33,956 nucleotides of DNA from Clostridia bacterium (GTDB taxonomy: Bacteria > Bacillota > Peptococcia > DRI-13 > SV3-B141). Numbering within the stretch: the stretch's first letter is position 1; each line of letters opens with the position of its first letter. Of the stretch, positions 26,951-33,956 are shown one piece after another. The DNA lies in NCBI GenBank assembly GCA_018433015.1, contig JAHDSB010000180.1:1-33956 (forward strand), read 5' to 3'. Both the position numbers and the translations under genes were made by a program. The notes below the pieces were generated by a model. It searched no databases, had not been told where the DNA came from, and saw only the letters and a list, made by a program, of their open reading frames with translations.

Positions 26951-27493
26951 TTATCTTTCAGCAAAGGGCATACCCATTAATGATAGAAGCTCTTTAGCCT
27001 CTTCGTCCGTCTTGGCTGATGTTACAAATATGATATCCATCCCTCGCACTTTATCAACTTTATCATATTCTATTTCGGGAAATATCAGCTGTTCTCTTAG
27101 TCCCAGTGAATAATTTCCTCTACCATCAAAAGCTTTAGGAGATACTCCTCTAAAATCTCTAACCCTCGGCAAAGCAACATTAAACAATTTATCAACAAAC
27201 TCATGCATCTTTTCGCTTCTTAATGTAACCTTAATTCCAAGGGGGACACCCTCACGGATTTTGAAGGCAGCTATTGATTTTTTAGCTCTTGTTATTACTG
27301 GTTTCTGTCCTGTTATAATTTTCAAGTCTTCTATAGCACCATCTAGAGCCTTAGGATTTTGTACTGCTTCACCTAATCCGATGTTGATAACTACTTTCTC
27401 TAGTTTAGGTATTTCCATAACATTTTTATAGCTAAACTTCTGCATCATAGCAGGCATAACTTCATTTTTATGTTTTTCCTTCAATCGCGCCAT
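26951..27493 (-). CDS. rplE: 50S ribosomal protein L5
   Basis: 5S rRNA-binding protein of the central protuberance that contacts P-site tRNA. It has 180 residues with the motif [13 protein letters not shown] near residue 30 and the C-terminal [17 protein letters not shown]. Start ATG at 27493; 24 bases after rplX. Confidence 0.99.
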   Translation of the reverse strand: MARLKEKHKNEVMPAMMQKFSYKNVMEIPKLEKVVINIGLGEAVQNPKALDGAIEDLKIITGQKPVITRAKKSIAAFKIREGVPLGIKVTLRSEKMHEFVDKLFNVALPRVRDFRGVSPKAFDGRGNYSLGLREQLIFPEIEYDKVDKVRGMDIIFVTSAKTDEEAKELLSLMGMPFAER

Positions 27494-27517
27494 ATCCTAT
27501 ACCTCCCTTCCGGTCGC

Positions 27518-27859
27518 TTACTTATCAAACTCTTCGCCGCACTTATTACATGTTCTTACTTTTTTACCGTCGCTTAATATCTTTTTGCTAATGCGTACCG
27601 GTCCTTTACATTTGGAACAATATATCATTACATTGGAACTATCCACAGCAGCTTCCTTCTCTACGATTCCACCTTGAGGCTTAGCCTGAGTAGGTCTTGT
27701 GTGTCTCTTTACTAAATTAGCTCCTTCTACAATGACACGTCCCTTAGCCGGATCAACGCTTAATATTTTACCTTTTTTGCCTGCGTCTTTTCCAGATATA
27801 ATCTGCACCATATCACCTTTTTTGACATGGACTTTTTTCTTTATCACTTCGGATTTCAT
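27518..27859 (-). CDS. rplX: 50S ribosomal protein L24
   Basis: Assembly initiator at the 5' end of 23S rRNA. The 113-residue protein has the KOW motif ([19 protein letters not shown]), the K-A-K-P-Q-G-G-type segment and two CxxC pairs near the C-terminus (C-S-K-C, C-N-K-C). These suggest a zinc ribbon. GGAGGTG precedes the ATG at 27859. Confidence 0.98.
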   Translation of the reverse strand: MKSEVIKKKVHVKKGDMVQIISGKDAGKKGKILSVDPAKGRVIVEGANLVKRHTRPTQAKPQGGIVEKEAAVDSSNVMIYCSKCKGPVRISKKILSDGKKVRTCNKCGEEFDK

Positions 27860-27895
27860 AAGTTCACCTCCATCGGTAGGTTAACGCAACTATTC

Positions 27896-28264
27896 TTAAA
27901 GAACTTCCGGTGCCAATGATAATATTTTTGTAAATTCTTTTTCGCGCAATTCCCTAGCCACAGGTCCAAATATACGAGTTCCTCTTGGGCTTTGGTCATC
28001 TTTAATTATTACCGCAGCATTTTCATCGAACCGGATATAAGAACCATCTTTTCTTCTCACGGCATCTTTCGTACGCACTACAACAGCTTTTACCACATCA
28101 CCTTTTTTAACAACGCCGCCTGGTGTTGCTTCTTTAACAGTAGCAACTATTATATCACCAATAGATGCATAACGCCTATAAGAACCACCCAATGGCCGAA
28201 TGCATAATATTTTCTTTGCACCAGTATTATCAGCTACTCTAAGTGCTGTTTCTTGTTGAATCAT
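27896..28264 (-). CDS. rplN: 50S ribosomal protein L14
   Basis: A 122-residue beta-barrel protein at the subunit interface, also the binding site of the silencing factor RsfS. It opens [16 protein letters not shown] and ends with [13 protein letters not shown]. It has the standard length and lies 79 bases after rpsQ, one of the longer gaps in the operon; nothing distinct is visible there. Confidence 0.99.
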   Translation of the reverse strand: MIQQETALRVADNTGAKKILCIRPLGGSYRRYASIGDIIVATVKEATPGGVVKKGDVVKAVVVRTKDAVRRKDGSYIRFDENAAVIIKDDQSPRGTRIFGPVARELREKEFTKILSLAPEVL

Positions 28265-28343
28265 ACTATGAACCTCCTTTCAGGAAACAATTCCCGTCTG
28301 TTCAATACCTGGGCACTAATCCATACTATTTTTTTCATTCCGT

Positions 28344-28604
28344 TTATACTATGGGAGCTTTTTCAACAACTTCAACAACTCTCCAGCGCTTATCTTTGCT
28401 AATAGGGCGAGTTTCCATGATCTTTACTCTATCGCCAGCTTTGCAAATCTTTTCTTCATCATGAGCCTTGTACTTTTTATTCTTCTTCATTACTTTATTG
28501 TATACGGGGTGCATAGCATAATCATCAACTGCAACAACAATGGTTTTCTCCATCTTATCGCTCACTACCACGCCCGTCCGAGTTTTCCGCATGCTTCTTT
28601 CCAA
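28344..28604 (-). CDS. rpsQ: 30S ribosomal protein S17
   Basis: OB-fold early-assembly protein of 86 residues. It has [19 protein letters not shown] near the start and the signature [14 protein letters not shown]. The start is TTG at 28604, seven bases from AAGGAGG; the next ATG, four codons in, is 19 away. Confidence 0.98.
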   Translation of the reverse strand: MERSMRKTRTGVVVSDKMEKTIVVAVDDYAMHPVYNKVMKKNKKYKAHDEEKICKAGDRVKIMETRPISKDKRWRVVEVVEKAPIV

Positions 28605-28638
28605 TTCAATACCTCCTTTTTCGACCGGAACTTAAAGC

Positions 28639-28842
28639 TTAACCCCTAATTTCCTTTAATTCCCGTTCTCTTAGTATTGTCTGAGTACGAGCAATGGTTT
28701 TACGTACTTCCCTGATACGTACAGGATTTTCTAATTGACCGGTAGCAAGCTGGAAGCGCAAATTAAAAAGTTCTTCTTTAAGTTCTATAATCTTATTGTT
28801 TAACTCATCTTGTGTGAGATCACGCAATTCCTTAGCTTTCAC
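28639..28842 (-). CDS. rpmC: 50S ribosomal protein L29
   Basis: Helical 67-residue protein near the polypeptide exit and trigger-factor site. It shows [21 protein letters not shown] and [11 protein letters not shown]. The frame is open to 28866, but the GTG at 28842 gives the usual N-terminus and follows GGTGGTGA, within the end of rplP, at eight bases. It overlaps rplP by 11 bases. Confidence 0.97.
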   Translation of the reverse strand: MKAKELRDLTQDELNNKIIELKEELFNLRFQLATGQLENPVRIREVRKTIARTQTILRERELKEIRG

Positions 28843-29269
28843 TTGCTTCACCACCCATTTCTTCACGTTTTACAAATTTTGTTTTGATGGGTAGTTTATG
28901 AGAGGCCAAACGCAAGGCTTCACGGGCTATTTCTTCACTTATACCAGCTATTTCAAACATAACCCGGCCAGGTTTTACTACTGCCACCCAATGTTCCGGA
29001 GTACCCTTACCACTACCCATACGAGTTTCTGCCGGTTTAGCCGTAATAGGCTTATCGGGGAATATTTTGATCCACACCTGCCCACCACGCTTAATGTAAC
29101 GGGTCATAGCTATACGTGCAGCTTCTATCTGGCGATTTGTAATCCAAGCACTTTCTAGTGCTTGTAATCCATATTCTCCATAAGAAACCTGTGTTCCACG
29201 AGTAGCCTTGCCCTTCATCCCGCCCTTACGATGGGGGCGACGCCATTTAACTCTCTTAGGAACGAGCAT
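28832..29269 (-). CDS. rplP: 50S ribosomal protein L16
   Basis: Organises the A-site tRNA binding region of the 50S subunit. It has 145 residues, opening [14 protein letters not shown], with the internal [20 protein letters not shown] signature. It overlaps rpsC by 14 bases and rpmC by 11, so translation of this trio is coupled. Confidence 0.99.
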   Translation of the reverse strand: MLVPKRVKWRRPHRKGGMKGKATRGTQVSYGEYGLQALESAWITNRQIEAARIAMTRYIKRGGQVWIKIFPDKPITAKPAETRMGSGKGTPEHWVAVVKPGRVMFEIAGISEEIAREALRLASHKLPIKTKFVKREEMGGEASES

Positions 29270-29924
29270 TGCTGTTTTCCTCCTTCCTGTTTTTAATCTC
29301 AGGAAGTATTTCTCCTTTATATATCCACACTTTCACGCCGATCTTACCATATGTTGTGTTTGCTTCAGCAAAGCCATAATCGATGTCGGCTCTTAGAGTA
29401 TGAAGAGGTACTTTCCCTTCACTGTACCACTCTGACCGAGCTATTTCTGCACCGGCCAGACGTCCGGCACAAGAGACTTTGATACCTTCAGCGCCTAAAC
29501 GCATGGTACGAGAAACCGCTTGCTTCATAGCTCTCCGGAAAGCTACCCTTCTTTCAAGTTGTAAAGCTATTCCTTCTGCCACAAGTTGGGCTTCCATTTC
29601 TGGTTTCTTTATCTCAACGATATTTACATTGATTCTTTTACCAGTCAATTTTTCCAGGTCTTTACGCAGACTTTCTACCTCCGAACCACCTCTGCCGATA
29701 ACAATTCCTGGTTTTGCTGTATGAATGGAAATTTTTACTCTATTGGCGGCACGTTCGATTTTAACATCAGAAATACCTGCCTGATATAATCTTTTCTTTA
29801 AATATTTACGAATTTTTATATCTTCGTGCAGGAGTTCAGTATAGTTTTTATCGGCGTACCAGTTGCTCTCCCAGTCACGAATGATTCCGACTCTTAATCC
29901 CTTTGGATGTACCTTCTGCCCCAC
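29256..29924 (-). CDS. rpsC: 30S ribosomal protein S3
   Basis: Head protein at the mRNA entry channel with helicase-related function. The 222-residue protein opens [13 protein letters not shown]. It has a KH domain with [12 protein letters not shown] (about 75-86) and the C-terminal signature [13 protein letters not shown]. The start is GTG at 29924, three bases after the rplV stop and seven after GGAGGG. Confidence 0.99.
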   Translation of the reverse strand: MGQKVHPKGLRVGIIRDWESNWYADKNYTELLHEDIKIRKYLKKRLYQAGISDVKIERAANRVKISIHTAKPGIVIGRGGSEVESLRKDLEKLTGKRINVNIVEIKKPEMEAQLVAEGIALQLERRVAFRRAMKQAVSRTMRLGAEGIKVSCAGRLAGAEIARSEWYSEGKVPLHTLRADIDYGFAEANTTYGKIGVKVWIYKGEILPEIKNRKEENSNARS

Positions 29925-29927
29925 TAA

Positions 29928-30269
29928 CTATCCCTCCTTCTTTTCACTAACAACTACTGTGATATGACTGGTACGTCTTTTTATAATGTCAGCTCTTCCC
30001 ATAGCTCTGGGCTTCATTCTTTTCAGAGATGGCCCAACATCTACATATGCTTCCTTAACAAAAAGTGTATCGGCATCCATCTCGTAATTGTGTTCAGCAT
30101 TAGCAACAGCAGATTTCAGCACTTTATTAATAGGTTCTGTTGCTTTATGTGGCGTAAACTTAAGGATAGCATAAGCATCCTTAATATTTTTTCCCCGGAT
30201 GAGGTCAATCACCTGGCGGGCTTTCCGGGGAGATATTCTTATATATTTTGCAACTGCTTTAGCTTGCAT
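29928..30269 (-). CDS. rplV: 50S ribosomal protein L22
   Basis: Lines the peptide exit tunnel. It has 113 residues with the tunnel loop region M-K-P-R-A-M-G-R-A and the opening [17 protein letters not shown]. No deletion of the loop (the classical macrolide-resistance change) is apparent. It lies between rpsS and rpsC. Confidence 0.99.
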   Translation of the reverse strand: MQAKAVAKYIRISPRKARQVIDLIRGKNIKDAYAILKFTPHKATEPINKVLKSAVANAEHNYEMDADTLFVKEAYVDVGPSLKRMKPRAMGRADIIKRRTSHITVVVSEKKEG

Positions 30270-30292
30270 GTAATGTACCTCCTCTCCCGGAA

Positions 30293-30577
30293 TTATTTCA
30301 AAGCGGTAGAACGTTCAGTATGAGAACCGTGCCCTCTAAAACTCCTTGTGGCTGCAAATTCTCCTAATTTATGGCCAACCATATCTTCTGTTATATATAC
30401 AGGGACATGTTTTCTGCCATCATATACAGCCACCGTATGTCCTACCATTTGCGGGAATATTGTTGAACGACGTGACCATGTTTTTATCACGCGTTTTTCA
30501 TTAGCTTCATTCATCTTCTCGATTTTCTTAAGTAGGCTCTCTTCTATATATGGACCCTTTTTTAATGACCTGCCCAT
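30293..30577 (-). CDS. rpsS: 30S ribosomal protein S19
   Basis: A 94-residue head protein that forms a pair with S13 and bridges to the 50S. It opens [10 protein letters not shown] and has the signature [18 protein letters not shown]. The ATG at 30577 follows rplB by 33 bases. Confidence 0.99.
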   Translation of the reverse strand: MGRSLKKGPYIEESLLKKIEKMNEANEKRVIKTWSRRSTIFPQMVGHTVAVYDGRKHVPVYITEDMVGHKLGEFAATRSFRGHGSHTERSTALK

Positions 30578-30610
30578 TCATGTGCCTCCTTTCCAAACTA
30601 TTATACGAAT

Positions 30611-31441
30611 CTATTTCTTACGAGGCGTTACAATGAACTTATCTGTAGAATTTGTTCTCTTCCGAGTCTTGCCACCTATAGCAGGTTTGCCCCAAGGAGT
30701 CATTGGCGTCTTTCTTCCTACTGGAGAACGACCTTCACCACCACCATGTGGATGGTCTACAGGGTTCATTACAACACCACGGTTAGCGGGCCTTATACCC
30801 ATCCAACGCGAACGACCTGCTTTTCCTATGGTGATATTTTCATGGTCATGATTACCTACCTGACCTACTGTAGCCTTACAATTCACATGCACCATTCTCA
30901 CTTCACCGGACGGCATGCGTATTGATGCATAATTATTCTCTTTAGCCATAAGTTGAGCAGATGTTCCAGCTGATCTTACTAATTGTGCTCCTTTTAATGG
31001 TTTGAGCTCAATGTTATGAATTATAGTACCTACAGGAATATTAATTAATGGCAACGCATTACCAACTTTAATATCAGCTGCTGGTCCTGATTCTACAGTA
31101 GCTCCAACTTTCAGTCCATTAGGGGCTAATATATATCTTTTTTCGCCATCAGCATAATGCAGTAATGCAATATTAGCTGACCGGTTTGGATCATATTCTA
31201 TAGTAGCAACTTTTGCTGGGATTCCATCTTTATTACGTTTGAAATCAATTTTTCTATATAAACGTTTATGACCGCCTCCACGATGTCTGACAGTCATTCT
31301 GCCTTTATTATTTCTTCCTGCCTTTTGTTTTAACGGTGTTAGCAAAGATTTTTCCGGTTTATTAGTAGTAATCTCTTCGAAAGTAGAAACCGTCATTTCA
31401 CGTTTTGCAGGAGAAGTAGGCTTAAAACTTTTAACTGGCAT
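30611..31441 (-). CDS. rplB: 50S ribosomal protein L2
   Basis: Essential for peptidyl transferase centre structure and subunit association. It has 276 residues, with [12 protein letters not shown] in the N-terminal half and the universal [13 protein letters not shown] near the C-terminus, which contains the conserved histidine close to the active centre. Length is normal. Confidence 0.99.
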   Translation of the reverse strand: MPVKSFKPTSPAKREMTVSTFEEITTNKPEKSLLTPLKQKAGRNNKGRMTVRHRGGGHKRLYRKIDFKRNKDGIPAKVATIEYDPNRSANIALLHYADGEKRYILAPNGLKVGATVESGPAADIKVGNALPLINIPVGTIIHNIELKPLKGAQLVRSAGTSAQLMAKENNYASIRMPSGEVRMVHVNCKATVGQVGNHDHENITIGKAGRSRWMGIRPANRGVVMNPVDHPHGGGEGRSPVGRKTPMTPWGKPAIGGKTRKRTNSTDKFIVTPRKK

Positions 31442-31471
31442 GCTATTTCCCTCCCTTGCTCATTTATGTCA

Positions 31472-31756
31472 CTATTCTTCAAATATCGGCAGTCTCTGAC
31501 CGGATTTTACAGTAACTATGGCTTTTTTCCATCCTGGTGTCATGCCCATAGTTCTACCCATACGTTTCATTTTACCAACAACATTCATAGTTTTTACTTC
31601 AACTACATCGACTTTAAAAATAGCTTCAACAGCATGTTTGATTTCTAGTTTATTAGCCTTTTTATCGACTTTAAAAGTATACTTGTTTTCTTCCATTAAA
31701 CCAGTAGTTTTTTCAGTAACAATCGGTTTTATAAGAATCTCATGAGGGTTGCGCAT
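31472..31756 (-). CDS. rplW: 50S ribosomal protein L23
   Basis: Docking site for trigger factor and SRP at the tunnel exit. It has 94 residues with I-L-I-K-P-I-V-T-E-K-T at the start and K-A-N-K-L-E-I-K-H-A-V-E near the middle. Its ATG overlaps the rplD stop by one base (TAATG), indicating coupled translation. Confidence 0.99.
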   Translation of the reverse strand: MRNPHEILIKPIVTEKTTGLMEENKYTFKVDKKANKLEIKHAVEAIFKVDVVEVKTMNVVGKMKRMGRTMGMTPGWKKAIVTVKSGQRLPIFEE

Positions 31757-32379
31757 TATGCCAGCACCTCCTCAACTTTAGCGATAGCCTCTTTAGTAAT
31801 AACAAGCTTAGCATGATTAATTAAGTCATAAACATTTATTCCCTCAGCGCTCACTGGCTTTACTCCAGGAATATTTCTGGCTGATTCTACCACAAAACCA
31901 TCTTTGCCAGCTGTCACAATTAGAGCTTTACTATCTATATTTAAATTATTCAGCACCTTAACCATTTCTTTTGTTTTAGGAGTTTCAAATCCCAGCTGCT
32001 CTAAAACAAACAATTCCCCTTCATTAACTTTAGCAGATAGAAGGGATTTTAAGGCTAAGCGCCTTTTTTTACGAGGAATTTTATAGGAATAATCTCTGTT
32101 CTTAGGGGCAAATACCACTCCCCCTTTACGCCAGAGAGGTGATCTGATTGTGCCAACACGAGCTCTACCAGTTCCCTTTTGTCTCCAGGGTTTTCTACCA
32201 CCACCGCGCACTTCTGCTCTGGTTTTAGCTGATTGAGTACCGCGTCGTAAACTTGCAAGCTGCATTACAACAGCTTCATGAACAACCGCTTCATTAGGTT
32301 CTATTCCAAAAACATTCTCGTTTAATTCAAGCTCACCTACTTGTGAACCTTCCATATTATATACAGCAACTTTAGGCAT
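31756..32379 (-). CDS. rplD: 50S ribosomal protein L4
   Basis: 50S protein with an extended tunnel loop; in Escherichia coli it is also the autoregulator of the S10 operon. The 207-residue protein contains the loop [16 protein letters not shown] and the C-terminal [12 protein letters not shown]. Loop residues look wild type. It lies 26 bases after rplC. Confidence 0.99.
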   Translation of the reverse strand: MPKVAVYNMEGSQVGELELNENVFGIEPNEAVVHEAVVMQLASLRRGTQSAKTRAEVRGGGRKPWRQKGTGRARVGTIRSPLWRKGGVVFAPKNRDYSYKIPRKKRRLALKSLLSAKVNEGELFVLEQLGFETPKTKEMVKVLNNLNIDSKALIVTAGKDGFVVESARNIPGVKPVSAEGINVYDLINHAKLVITKEAIAKVEEVLA

Positions 32380-32405
32380 AACTATATTCCTCCTTTCCCA
32401 TCAAG

Positions 32406-33032
32406 TTAGGCTTTAACGGAACTTTTGATGGTTACTAGGCTCTTTCTAGGCCCAGGAATAGCTCCTCTGATCAAGAGTAAATTACGTTCCGGATCAACCT
32501 TAACAATCATTAATTTTTGTACTGTTACCTGGTCTCCACCTAACCTTCCAGGCATTTTGCGTCCTAAGAAAACACGAGCCGGTCCCTTGGCTCCTAAAGA
32601 ACCAGGACGACGATGATATTTAGAACCGTGTTTCATTGGTCCACGGTGCATGCCGTGACGTTTAATTCCTCCGGCAAATCCTTTACCTTTACTAGTGCCC
32701 GTAACGTCTACCCATTCACCTTCTGCAAAGATGTCAGCCTTAATTTCTTGACCTGCTTGATAGGCTTCTGTATCATCAACTCTAAACTCTTTTAGATAGC
32801 GTTGTGCTTTTACTTGATTTTTTACAAAATGTCCTTTTTCAGGTTTATTAAGACTCTGTTCTTTTACTTCACCAAATCCGACTTGAATAGCTTTATAACC
32901 ATCGTTTTCCAGGGTCTTCTTTTGTGTAACTACACATGGCCCAGCTTGAACAACAGTCACAGGAACCGCTTTGCCTTCTTCATCAAAAACTTGCGTCATT
33001 CCAACTTTAGTTCCCAATATAGCTTTCGTCAC
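32406..33032 (-). CDS. rplC: 50S ribosomal protein L3
   Basis: One of two initiators of 50S assembly, reaching the peptidyl transferase centre. It has 208 residues, opening with [13 protein letters not shown] and carrying the extension [10 protein letters not shown]...[15 protein letters not shown]. The start is GTG at 33032, five bases after AGGAGGTG. Confidence 0.99.
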   Translation of the reverse strand: MTKAILGTKVGMTQVFDEEGKAVPVTVVQAGPCVVTQKKTLENDGYKAIQVGFGEVKEQSLNKPEKGHFVKNQVKAQRYLKEFRVDDTEAYQAGQEIKADIFAEGEWVDVTGTSKGKGFAGGIKRHGMHRGPMKHGSKYHRRPGSLGAKGPARVFLGRKMPGRLGGDQVTVQKLMIVKVDPERNLLLIRGAIPGPRKSLVTIKSSVKA

Positions 33033-33089
33033 AATGCCACCTCCTAAAAAGAAACTTTGGCAGTATTTTTCGTATTAAATACTAAAACC

Positions 33090-33401
33090 TTAAAGTTTTA
33101 TTTCAATATCAACACCTGCTGGTAAATCCAGACCCATAAGGGCATCAACCGTCTTAGGTGTTGGATCTAAAATGTCGATTAAGCGCTTATGTGTCCTCAT
33201 TTCAAATTGTTCGCGTGAATCCTTATTAACATGAGGACTCCTCAAAATTGTGTAAATGTTACGTTCCGTTGGCAAAGGTATAGGTCCAGCAACAGAAGCT
33301 CCGGTACGCTTTGCAGTATCAACAATTTTTTCAGCAGATTGGTCAAGGATTTTATGATCAAACGCCTTTAACCTAATTCTGATTTTCTGTTGTTTTGCCA
33401 C
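33090..33401 (-). CDS. rpsJ: 30S ribosomal protein S10
   Basis: Head protein that also acts as NusE in antitermination complexes. It has 103 residues with [11 protein letters not shown] near the start and the loop signature G-P-I-P-L-P-T-E. The start is GTG at 33401 with AAGGAGGG seven bases upstream. It is the first gene of the S10 operon, behind a long structured leader. Confidence 0.99.
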   Translation of the reverse strand: MAKQQKIRIRLKAFDHKILDQSAEKIVDTAKRTGASVAGPIPLPTERNIYTILRSPHVNKDSREQFEMRTHKRLIDILDPTPKTVDALMGLDLPAGVDIEIKL

Positions 33402-33638
33402 AGATATTCCCTCCTTTTCGCCCGATTTATTATTTTTCGGACATTCTCAGCAGAAATTCCCCAAATCCCCTGCAACACTCTCCTTTTTCCATAAAGAAAA
33501 CTTGGCTGGTGCCAAGCCTTTCGCCCTAAATCATTAAGCTATAGCATAAAAATTACAACAGCTCAATTCCAGGACAACGCCTTCGGGCGTGTCGCAGCAG
33601 TTTCAGCAACCTCCTGCCTCATCGCATGCCAATAACAA
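33402..33638 (-). promoter_or_regulatory. Structured 5' leader of the S10-spc-alpha operon
   Basis: About 235 nt of transcript with no convincing coding region. In transcript order it contains GGCAGGAGGTTGCTG (33604-33618), a hairpin GACACGCC / GGCGTTGTC with a CGAA loop (33573-33593), a terminator-like hairpin (33493-33516), and the rpsJ SD (33410-33417). I recall a similar GAGGTTGC plus GACAC-hairpin arrangement ahead of rpsJ in other Firmicutes, but this is unverified memory. A regulatory role, perhaps feedback by a ribosomal protein, is inferred. Confidence 0.6.
33493..33516 (-). terminator. Terminator-like hairpin (possible attenuator) in the rpsJ leader
   Basis: In the transcript CTTGGC pairs perfectly with GCCAAG across an ACCA loop (33501-33516), followed by TTTTCTTT (33493-33500). 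It lies between the operon promoter and rpsJ, so it could stop transcription before the first gene unless an alternative fold forms. Confidence 0.6.
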
Positions 33639-33644
33639 TTTTTA

Positions 33645-33673
33645 ATTATATTAGAAATTTCCTTTTCTCGCAA
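33645..33673 (-). promoter_or_regulatory. Sigma-A promoter of the S10-spc-alpha operon
   Basis: TTGCGA (33668-33673), 17-base spacer, perfect TATAAT (33645-33650) on the minus strand. It lies just downstream of the tuf terminator; the start is predicted near 33638. No other strong terminator or intact promoter was noticed until after rplQ, so this may drive about 15.6 kb. Confidence 0.75.
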
Positions 33674-33694
33674 GTCCTAAAATGTAATATTTTT

Positions 33695-33730
33695 AAAAAA
33701 GGGAGAAGAAAAGTCTTGTCTCCTTCTCCC
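33695..33730 (-). terminator. Rho-independent terminator of tuf
   Basis: GGGAGAAG (33701-33708) pairs with CTTCTCCC (33723-33730); the minus strand continues into TTTTTT (33695-33700). It lies 21 bases after the tuf stop and separates tuf from the S10 promoter. Confidence 0.92.
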
Positions 33731-33751
33731 CTAATAATTTTTAATTGTAAA

Positions 33752-33956
33752 TTAAGCTTTAATGCTTGAAACAACACCGGCACCAACAGTACGGCCACCT
33801 TCACGAATAGCGAAGCGTAGTCCTTCTTCGATAGCGATAGGTGTGATTAGTTCTATGCTCATTTTGATGTTGTCACCAGGCATACACATTTCTACACCTT
33901 CCGGTAATGTTACTACGCCTGTAACATCTGTTGTACGGAAATAAAATTGTGGTCTG
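33752..33956 (-). CDS. tuf: Elongation factor Tu (partial, C-terminal end)
   Basis: Only the last 68 codons are present; the gene begins beyond the window. They encode the end of domain [23 protein letters not shown], then [15 protein letters not shown] and the final I-K-A. This is the standard bacterial C-terminus. EF-Tu delivers aminoacyl-tRNA to the ribosome. Its position before rpsJ follows the usual rpsL-rpsG-fusA-tuf order, and it has its own terminator. Confidence 0.98.
   Translation of the reverse strand, partial: RPQFYFRTTDVTGVVTLPEGVEMCMPGDNIKMSIELITPIAIEEGLRFAIREGGRTVGAGVVSSIKA

Noticed and set aside
32055-32258. A 67-codon minus-strand frame inside rplD.
   Set aside because: It lies wholly within rplD in another frame and has no family features or SD.
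33402-33751. A small leader peptide in the gap between tuf and rpsJ.
   Set aside because: The ATG at about 33627 meets a stop after two codons, and the SD-like AGGAGG is followed only by CTG or TTG codons with poor spacing; RNA structure explains the region better.

Overview
This window is a chromosomal segment of a low-GC Gram-positive bacterium, most likely an anaerobic member of the Clostridia of Peptococcaceae/Desulfitobacterium type. Four things point there: an unbroken S10-spc-alpha ribosomal operon with rpsD between rpsK and rpoA, a zinc-type S14, an AgrB/AgrD peptide locus, and abundant HD-GYP and stalk-domain proteins. The genus call is inference; the broader assignment is fairly safe. 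Every gene lies on the minus strand, so transcription runs from high to low coordinates. GTG and TTG starts are common (rpsJ, rplC, rpsC, rpsN, rpsI, rplM, rpsQ, rpmC, secY, ecfA1, ubiX). Several starts were moved inward to the codon that follows the Shine-Dalgarno (SD) sequence.

Region A (33956 to about 18000) begins with the 3' end of tuf and its terminator. A sigma-A promoter and a structured leader of about 235 nt follow. Then comes the S10-spc-alpha operon: rpsJ, rplC, rplD, rplW, rplB, rpsS, rplV, rpsC, rplP, rpmC, rpsQ, rplN, rplX, rplE, rpsN, rpsH, rplF, rplR, rpsE, rpmD, rplO, secY, adk, map, infA, rpmJ, rpsM, rpsK, rpsD, rpoA, rplQ. A large hairpin terminator closes it.

Region B (about 18000 to 13700) holds the ECF vitamin/metal transporter core (ecfA1, ecfA2, ecfT), truA, and a separately promoted rplM-rpsI pair ending in a strong terminator.

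Region C (13600 to 8800) is the accessory part. It holds a CwlD-type amidase, a secreted stalk-domain protein, a 148-residue membrane protein resembling the sensor half of an AgrC-type kinase, AgrB, a 43-residue AgrD pro-peptide, and a membrane GGDEF+HD-GYP protein. The start codon of that last gene lies inside a perfect hairpin directly after agrD. The layout suggests a peptide quorum-sensing module whose output is c-di-GMP rather than a histidine kinase and response regulator. This is the most interesting candidate system here.

Region D (8800 to 4800) holds a fused MEMO/AMMECR1 protein with its radical-SAM partner (the uncharacterised AmmeMemoRadiSam system), then a CheW and HD-GYP pair.

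Region E (4770 to 1) holds a UbiX-type flavin prenyltransferase and the arginine cluster argC-argJ-argB-argD. The cluster is preceded by a near-consensus promoter overlapped by an exact match to the ARG-box consensus. argD runs off the window end. No tRNA, rRNA, CRISPR array or insertion sequence was seen.
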